Source of the DNA: Eumeta japonica
Lineage: Eukaryota; Arthropoda; Insecta; Lepidoptera; Psychidae
DNA: 64,000 bases
NCBI GenBank assembly: GCA_005406025.1
Contig: BGZK01000141.1
Span: 62,001-126,000 of the forward strand
Reading direction: 5' to 3'
Positions 57,500 through 64,000 of this stretch are shown here, piece after piece. How positions within the stretch are numbered: position 1 is the stretch's first letter; each line of letters starts with the position of its first letter. Position numbers and translations under genes: made by a program. Under the pieces are notes generated by a model, which did no database searches, had not been told where the DNA came from, and saw only the letters and a program-made list of their open reading frames with translations.

Positions 57500-57950
57500 A
57501 CAACGATTACTGAACTGTGAAGCCGTGGGTGATCGCCAAAATCGCCATTATTGGACGCTTGCCTGTAACTTTTTGGGTAGTGGTTGGTGATGGTTAGTCT
57601 GTGACGATTGACGGACATGCTTTTTGGTGATGGTCTGTGGCTCCTGGTAGAGGGGCCTTTGTCAACCTTTAGTGTATCGCTCAGTGCATGACTGCATGTC
57701 ACATGAGGAGGTTGGTTATGCCTTGATTGATGTGAGTGTCTGCATTTTCCTGAGGATAAGCCTAGTTGGTATGACGTTCGTAGCAATAACAATATAACTA
57801 TGCTTGGTTTCAATCCTGGTTTGGTTTGCTATGGTGTAAGTCCTCTCGAATCAATATTCAATTCTTTGGATAGAGATTCGTAATGGAAGAACAGATTCGA
57901 GGGTCAGCGGTAGCTTGCGTACTGCATGTTAATGGATGTTACAGACAACC
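57500..57950 (-). repeat. Repeat region with dispersed repeat X, copy 2
   Basis: 57835-57945 is the reverse complement of the repeat at 60595 and 8738 (CGAATCAATATTCAATTC, GGATAGAGATTCGTAATGGA, CAGATTCGAGGGTCAGCGGT). The part 57500-57835 is GGT/GAT-rich and keeps a 107-codon minus frame open, but its composition is simple and no domain is visible. Confidence 0.6.
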
Positions 57951-60465
57951 ATTGCCGTAAGTGATGTTTAGTTTAGGAATATAACTTAATTAATAACACC
58001 TAAATAAGTCTAATGTCTCACAAATTAATACCACCTACGACTTCACAGTTCACTAATCATTAACTCTCGATAAAACACTTACCTTGTTTATGTTTCATTT
58101 ATCTGTTTATTCCACTGTCAAATTTTAGTTATCTAGCTATTGCCTCCATAATAAACAACGACATAAGTATTTACTTAATGTACCTATCGCTCAATAGCTT
58201 ACAAATCATACAACCTGCAATCAATAACGATGACTTGCTTAGACTTCGCATGAACTTGGGCATTCACATAACGCATGAAAACGAGGAAACAATGTAATAA
58301 GATATAGTAATTACAATTTTATCGCCGGTATAGCAAACGGGGACGGGTCCGCCTACGAGGCGACTAATATTTACATATAAATAATTGAAGAAATTCAAAT
58401 AAATAAGCGCTGTAAAATGATCTCTTTGAAAAGTTACCAATGTTATGTACATACAAAAAAAATATATATTGCAAAAATACCTACGAGGGTTTTACTTTTT
58501 TTGCAATATAATAAATTAATAACTATGCGACTCCTGAATATTCAATGTACTTAATGTATACAGAGTACGTATGGAAATGGTTCGAAAATAGCAGTATGGT
58601 ATTCGTGTTATAAGAACCATATGAACCTTTTCGACTTCACACGAAAGCTCAAAAACTAAAAATTATACCTCTTCAAATTTTAGCAGTCTCGTTAAGGATG
58701 ATTACTGTATAGTAATATTTGTATAAAAATTAAGGTATATAAAAATTTATACATTAGAAGAAAATTAAAAATATTCATGTTATTTCATGCAGTACAGTAA
58801 AATTATTTACTTCACATAATCAGAACCGTAATATATACAGAATATTTTGTTTAAAAGTGAATGTAAGCTACTAAAAACTTAAAAAACAATACTTATAAAT
58901 GTAATATCAATGTAAAAACTGACTTCGAAATCGTTAGGATCGCTTCCGCACAAGAATTGATGAGTTGAAAGTAATAAATTTAAAAAAATTATATTATCTG
59001 AATAAAAAACCTTTTTAGATTAGTTGTCGATGGCGTTATTGTCATTTTCATAAATAATTTCCTTAATTGCTCTCCAAGTAGGACAGTTACTTAACTATTT
59101 TCCAGAGCTTCCGAGCCGGAAGTCGTAATTAATATTGAAACTTTATTTATTTCACTTTCTGTATTACGAATATGACAGTAATATATAAAATTATAATAAT
59201 ATATTACATAAAATTAATATTGAAGTCTGCCTCTCGATAACTATCTTCAGCCATTTTTCTACTTATTCTATTAGTTCCCCATTCTTTAAATTTCAAATTC
59301 TATATGAAACCCAACTAATGCCTATGTAGTTCATGGGAACTACATAAGCATATATTACAATATAAAACGTAATATACGTAATTTTCAACAGGACAAACGG
59401 TTGTCAACTTAATAAATCAATTGAGATGCAAATAAGTCGCTTATATATCAAATCGGGCAATTGAGAAAATTATGGATTATAAAAATTTGGGAAATGAAAA
59501 AATGTACATCTCGTAATGCACATTTAATTTTATAAAAGAAATGAATTCTTTTGTTGACTTATAAAGTGATAGGGAAAGGAAAATAATTAGCCTCAATTGA
59601 TAAGAAAACAACTTATAGTGACATATACAATCGCCTCAAAAATAATATTCATATTTAAAGGACACCGAATTAGACAGCCATTTTCAATAGCAAAGTAATG
59701 CTGTAATTCTAAAGTTAATAGAAAAATGAAATTAAAGATTTTTATCCCGCATTTTTTTTTGTGTTTCCAATATTCATACTACGCCCATTTTCATTGGTGG
59801 GAAAGTTTTCTAAAATATTTTGACTTTTTTTTGTTCGTTCCTAAAGCTGGCAAAATTAATGTTCATTAACTTTGTACAATGGTATTCAAATTTTCCCCAT
59901 GTACCAATGAGAGTGCAGCGATATGAATAGTAGCTGACAAGAGGCCAAAATAAAATAATACATCGTAAAACACAAACGCTTAGCATTATGAGTCATATAA
60001 ATGTATATGAGACTTGAAAGGTGAAACGTTTGGTAGAGCGGAGAGAAGGAAAGAAAGGCTGAGAATGAGCTGTGCCATTGTCGAATCATGAGAAAACATT
60101 CAGAGAGAAAGAAAAAAAATCAATAGCTTATATAGTGTACAACGGTAGTACCTCAAATTTAATAGAATTACTTTTCAACTATTGTTGAATTATGAAAAGT
60201 CATATACACGGAAAAAAATATGCATTACCCTTAATACCGGACAATATGGTAAGACATTGAAAACAATGAAACATATATAGTAATATTGAATTATAATTTA
60301 AAAAGAAAACGCAAATTTTATAATTCATACAAAAACTTTATAAACGATGACAATCTAACAGGATTTTTTAAAATATTTTTCAGACCTTCTCCTTAAACAG
60401 GATTGTTAAAATATAATAGAAAACTCTATGGTTATAAAGTAAATTGTGCCCGTCGTTCGTCTTGG
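57951..60465. other. Spacer between genes C and A
   Basis: AT-rich. Small repeat traces: AGCAAACGGGGACGGGTCCG at 58331 (lepidopteran repeat motif) and GACAGCCATTTTCAATAGCA at 59673, which resembles 38310. No gene seen. Confidence 0.4.
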
Positions 60466-60468
60466 CTG

Positions 60469-60524
60469 TTACTGAGATGGCGCCGCCGTCGGCCGACAAG
60501 GCGCCGGCGACACCATAGTTACGT
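60469..60524 (-). CDS. Kazal gene C, exon 4 (terminal)
   Basis: Acceptor CTATTTGTTTCGCAG|ACG ends at 60525. Two bases finish the split codon, then VTMVSPAPCRPTAAPSQ and TAA at 60469. The Cys of APC is the missing sixth Kazal cysteine, 11 residues after CG as in gene A. The exon is GC-rich (about 65%) in AT-rich DNA. It lies 1.8 kb downstream of the gene C Kazal exon with matching phase. Confidence 0.82.
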
Positions 60525-60594
60525 CTGCGAAACAAATAGTTTAGTCAGATATATTGAAAAATTACGAGACATGAGAGCAAAAAAATATTGTATT

Positions 60595-60745
60595 ATTTGT
60601 AGACGCTTGCCTACAACATGCATTAACATGCAGCATGCAACCCATCGCTGACCCTCGAATCTGCCCCTCCACTACGAATCTCTATCCAAATGATTGAATA
60701 TTGATTCCACAGGATTGACAGATATCGAACACCTAAGCAAGTGTT
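60595..60745 (+). repeat. Dispersed repeat X, copy 3
   Basis: ACGCTTGCCTACAACATGCA, CAGCATGCAACCCATCGCTG, CACTACGAATCTCTATCCAA and GATATCGAACACCTAAGCAA match the copies at 8738 and 57835 (minus). It lies in the intron of gene C. Confidence 0.65.
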
Positions 60746-61569
60746 ATTTATTTTTATAAATATTTTATTCCGCTAACTGTTAAATTGTTAATTCTATGTA
60801 AAATGTTTGCTAAAAAAATATTACTTTTTAGATGTAATTGTAAATATAAATAATTTTTATTGGTGCATAAATATAACGCTTTTAACGGCTATAAATATTG
60901 TTACAGATATCGTAATAATCTTAGTGATTTTTAAAGAGATAAAAAAATGATTGTACCTATCAGATAGAGCAAAATCTCTAGATTTGAAAAAATATTTAGT
61001 AGTGTATTATTGCCACGTAATTCATTGTTCACGAAAATTGTAAGCGTGGAATTCCATCATTTTCACCGGTTTTAACAAATCAGAAGACATGATTTGTCTA
61101 GAAGAGAGATTGACATGAAAATTAAAATAAAATAAAAAATTAATTAATTAAAATTGATCATTCAAAAATATAACTCATGAAACAAATTAACATGCATAAC
61201 AAGAAAACATGTTTTTCATCAATCAGGAAAATGAAATACTCATTGCATTAATCATAACACTGTTAACAAAAATAAACACAGTCATCAAATGAATAACACA
61301 CTTTTTGTATTATATTCTAATAACAATTGTTGAAGTCAAACTTCTTTAGACGTAACTTACGAGTGATTGAAATATTTTTTGAACAGAAGTAACTTTCAGT
61401 AAAATCTATATCTGTTGACCCAGTTGACCCATCCATGAACTCCGAATTCGGCGCCAAACCAGAAAAATTTAAATTCCAATTTGTTAATATCCAAAAGTGG
61501 CACTTCCATGTGTAAGCCTCTAACGTGTATTATTTATTTGATTATTAATCTTTTTAATTAATTTTATCA

Positions 61570-61880
61570 ATAACTAGCTGTGTCCGCAACTACATATTTT
61601 TCTAAAGAATACTTCAAAAAAATAATAAAAAATTAACATTGAACAGAAAACGCCGAAAAAATACGTTTCTTGTATGGGATGCCTTTATTTTTAATATTTT
61701 CTTTTACATTGGCAACAATAATACGCACTCTATGAAAATTTCATGTGTCTACGTATTACATATTCGAAAAATACAACTCTGCCATATCACGTCATAACAT
61801 GACGGACAGGTAGACAGCGGATTTTAGTATTAGGGTCCCGTTGGCGCCCTTCGGATATGGAATTCTAAAAACTGCAAAAT
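61570..61880 (+). repeat. Lepidopteran dispersed repeat with '...cggaaccctaaaa' type end
   Basis: AACTAGCTGTGTCCGCAACT at the left and GACGGACAGGTAGACAGCGG, ATTAGGGTCCCGTTGGCGCC CTTCGGATATGGAATTCTAA at the right are degraded but typical of a widely spread moth and butterfly repeat. In intron of gene C. Confidence 0.6.
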
Positions 61881-62360
61881 TTCATACGTGCAACCTTGGA
61901 GTCCCCACTGATCATTGCTATTTCATATTTATCCTTTCTTCTGATAATTCTTAATTAGGACGTTTTTCATAAAAATAAGTAACTAAGAAGGTAGACCAAA
62001 ACAACCGTGTCATTCAAAACTTCACAATAAAAAAAGTTTAACTTTTTAATGGCAGCTGAAATAAGCTCAATTTAAGAATATCATGCTGACTTTTTTATCG
62101 CTTATGGCTAATCTACAAACAACATCTATATCTCTTCCCTACGCCTCCCTTGCGGAAGTGAATCTCAACAGCTTATTGGAAATTTGGGTTTGAGTGAATA
62201 GGCAACCCTGGGTTTATATGTAAAATGCTACTGATAAGCTCTTAAAAATTTGATTATTATTCCACTTTGATCGAAATGTGATTGAACGATGTTCTGTGAT
62301 CCTGTCATTACGTCACTGAATAGGTGGAACTGACGATAACTGGCAATAGTGAATACTTAC

Positions 62361-62494
62361 TGGCGCCACACGCTTGCGCACAAGACAGCCAACTGGGATT
62401 CTCGTACCTCGCGTTGTCACTGCCGCATACAGGATTATATTCGGACGTTACCGGACAGTTTCTCATGCAACGTTGGAAGTTTGAATCAGGATCC
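62361..62494 (-). CDS. Kazal gene C, exon 3: Kazal domain
   Basis: Exon of 134 nt between TTTTTTTAG|GGATCC and GCCA|GTAAGT, same length and phases as in gene A. It encodes FQRCMRNCPVTSEYNPVCGS, then DNARYENPSWLSCAQACGA. Five cysteines in family spacing; the sixth is in the terminal exon at 60524. The loop PVTSEYNPV equals that of gene B and differs from gene A by one residue (Ser for Pro). Confidence 0.9.
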
Positions 62495-62629
62495 CTAAAA
62501 AAAGGTACACAAATGTTAGCACAATAATATATTTAATATAAAATTTTTAGATATAGTACTTCCAAACTACAAAGATGTCAATCAATTTGTAAGTACTGAA
62601 AATCAAAAACTGACCAAACCAGCAAGTTA

Positions 62630-63420
62630 TTTTGATCCTTATAGTTATTTAAAATATGTGTCCGTTGAGATCAATATATCGCTGCATTTGATGGAACCAA
62701 TGATAGAAACATTTTGCCCACTCGCACTTAGGGGTCACTTCGACGGCCTTTTATACGCAGCCACTGCTTCCTCGGCATCCGTAAACCACTTTTCTCGAAG
62801 ACTTTCTTTTATTTTAGGAAATAAAAAAAATCAGATAGTACGAGGTCGAGATTGTAAGGCGGGTGAGCCAACATTTCTATACGTAACGTCCCGAAATAGT
62901 TGATTATTTGTCTGGGGGTAAGTGGTGGGGCGTTCTTATAATGAAGAAGAATCCTACTGGGAGGTGATTTTTCCAAGCTTTTCCCAAAACAAGGGGCAAA
63001 CAATTATTAATGTACCAGTCCGCAGTGACTGTTCTTTTATCTTCGAAAACAATTGTCACTAATGACTTGTTATTCCGAAGAAAGAGGCCACCATCTTTTT
63101 TCCGACGCGTCAACCTCGTTTTACTTTAGTAAACAACTTCTCAAAGGAAAAACCCACTGTGCAGACTGTCTTTTGGTTTCGGGGATCGAACAGTCAATCC
63201 AGCTTTCATCACCTGTAACTGTATCATATACAACATTTGAGCACCACCGGCAAATCTTTGCATCATTTCGCGGCACCAATCAACACGATCTTCTTGCGTT
63301 AAATTCATTTTGATATTAGACAATTTTATTTTATTTAACAAATAACAAATAACATGAATATAACATACGTAATGAGGTTGGTAAAGATTTCTATTTAAAA
63401 AATTAAGAGATTCTTCTTTT
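62630..63420 (-). mobile_element. Mariner family 3, copy 4, internally deleted
   Basis: The minus strand starts with the N-terminal MNLTQED (63312) and jumps directly to RVDWCREMMQRFAGG. About 0.4 kb that encodes the DNA-binding part is therefore deleted. Then follow the shifted GDESWIDCSIP region, VVYKSVTADWYINNC and KAWKNHLP. The C-terminal part is HPPYNLDLVLSDFFYFLK (about 62862-62809), with Asn-Leu where most mariners have Ser-Pro. It ends near 62640 with the same FHQMQR-like tail. Non-functional. Confidence 0.8.
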
Positions 63421-63639
63421 ATTTTACAATTTCAAAGTGACCAGTTTTCAGAATTTAAAGTGCCACCTTTGTATTTCATATACATATGGTGAGATTATTT
63501 TAATTATTTTGTTTGTGCAGTTTGTGCGGAGTACAAAAGTAGAGAGAAATTGGAATCTTGAGGTACTCTCCTTCCGATGGGTATTCTTATCGAGTGTGTA
63601 TTTTCGTGTCGGAATACTAAAAGACTATTAACTAGACAA

Positions 63640-64000
63640 AAAGACTAATGTAACTATGAGTGATGTGTATGAGACGATCGGGGACTTCTAGTCGGTGAAG
63701 TTTGTGTATGAGTTCGGAATTCTATACTCTATCGAAGACCTAATCTACAACGACAAAGACAGCTACGGTTTCTCAGTTAAATTTAAAACCTTCCGTAATG
63801 TGTCCTAGACGGAGGATTTGTTGTGAGCGTGAATGCATAGGGCCGAAGCGAAACTGTTTGGCTGTAATACAGCCTTTCCTGACTAGGTAATAACTTAAAC
63901 TAGTTTTGAGAATTTTCTCGAAAATTTTGCTTAATATGCTCAGTAGCTTGATCGGCCTGTAACTTGCTGGGATGTCGCGATATTGCCCTACGTTTAAAAT
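63640..64000 (-). pseudogene. Non-LTR retrotransposon reverse transcriptase fragment (runs off the right edge)
   Basis: An open stretch from 64000 to 63778 reads YRDIPASYRPIKLLSILSK, IFEKILKTSLSYYLVRKG and HSRSQQILRLGHITEGF. These are RT blocks 1-3 of a jockey/R1-like element (SYRPISLL...KIFE...QFGFR..HS..QQ). After a stop, shifted pieces VFDRV and IHKLHRLEVPDRLIHI follow, matching the FDRVWHEGLIYKL block. It continues outside the window. Confidence 0.8.

Larger units (their letters stand above)
60469..62494 (-). other. Kazal gene C: partial gene span (3' half)
   Basis: Exons 62494-62361 and 60524-60469 are in phase and encode a complete Kazal domain with six cysteines. The first two exons (signal peptide and variable exon) must lie upstream; none was found between 62495 and 64000, so they are likely outside the window. 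It is the closest relative of gene A and was probably created by tandem duplication. Confidence 0.8.

Noticed and set aside
57490..57813. 107-codon minus frame with His/Ser/Arg-rich sequence
   Set aside because: It lies in a GGT/GAT-rich repeat region next to repeat X; no domain or splice support.
30510..62494. One large multi-Kazal gene using all three Kazal exons
   Set aside because: The exons leave with one base and enter needing a two-base remainder before them, so direct joining breaks the frame; each also has its own terminal exon with the sixth cysteine.
29500..62500. Venom or toxin genes
   Set aside because: Small secreted cysteine proteins can be toxins, but the cysteine spacing and VCGTDN/VCGSDN cores are plain Kazal; nothing points to a venom role.
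1..64000. CRISPR arrays, bacterial operons or prophage
   Set aside because: No regularly spaced repeats, ribosome binding sites or bacterial genes; introns and insect transposons show a eukaryotic nuclear genome.

Overview
This is a 64 kb piece of an AT-rich insect genome, most likely from a moth or butterfly (Lepidoptera). The evidence is single-exon chemoreceptor genes of the insect gustatory receptor family, spliced genes with GT/AG introns, TATA/TCAGT-type arthropod promoters, and dense fragments of mariner, Ty1/copia, non-LTR retrotransposon and SINE families that I recognise from lepidopteran genomes. The species cannot be named from the sequence. No bacterial genes, CRISPR arrays or operons are present.

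Left part (1-11 kb): a gustatory receptor (Gr) cluster. Gr-1 (minus, 1917-3106) has a single-base frameshift near its 5' end. Gr-2 (plus, 5109-6311) is an intact 400-residue receptor. Gr-3 (plus, about 9300-10945) is a decayed pseudogene with two inserted elements, a fold-back MITE and a tRNA-derived SINE. A decayed mariner lies between the divergent Gr-1 and Gr-2.

Middle-left (12.7-18.5 kb): a transposon nest. It holds a broken copia element (minus, with a likely 3' LTR) that joins a mariner fragment at about 16.25 kb, followed by a mariner of a second family. From 18.5 to 28 kb the DNA is mostly AT-rich and non-coding. It contains a possible two-exon small gene (19476-19534 + 24736-24808), SINE fragments, a perfect 19-bp hairpin and, at 28316, a small open frame with a basic tail.

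Right half (29-64 kb): three minus-strand genes for secreted Kazal-type protease inhibitors share one exon plan: signal-peptide exon, variable exon, Kazal exon with five cysteines, and a short terminal exon that supplies the sixth cysteine. In order of transcription, gene C (62494 to 60469, 5' exons outside the window) has only its last two exons here. Gene A (55349 to 45012) is complete at 144 residues. Gene B (34367 to 29499) is about 364 residues, and its second exon encodes a 286-codon histidine/tyrosine/glutamine-rich region. The splice phases are compatible within each gene. They are incompatible for chaining one Kazal exon to the next, so these are three genes and not one multi-Kazal gene. 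Introns and spacers are filled with mariner copies, fragments of several non-LTR families (including a long RTE-like reverse transcriptase at 47.3-49.5 kb) and dispersed repeats. The window ends inside another non-LTR reverse transcriptase.
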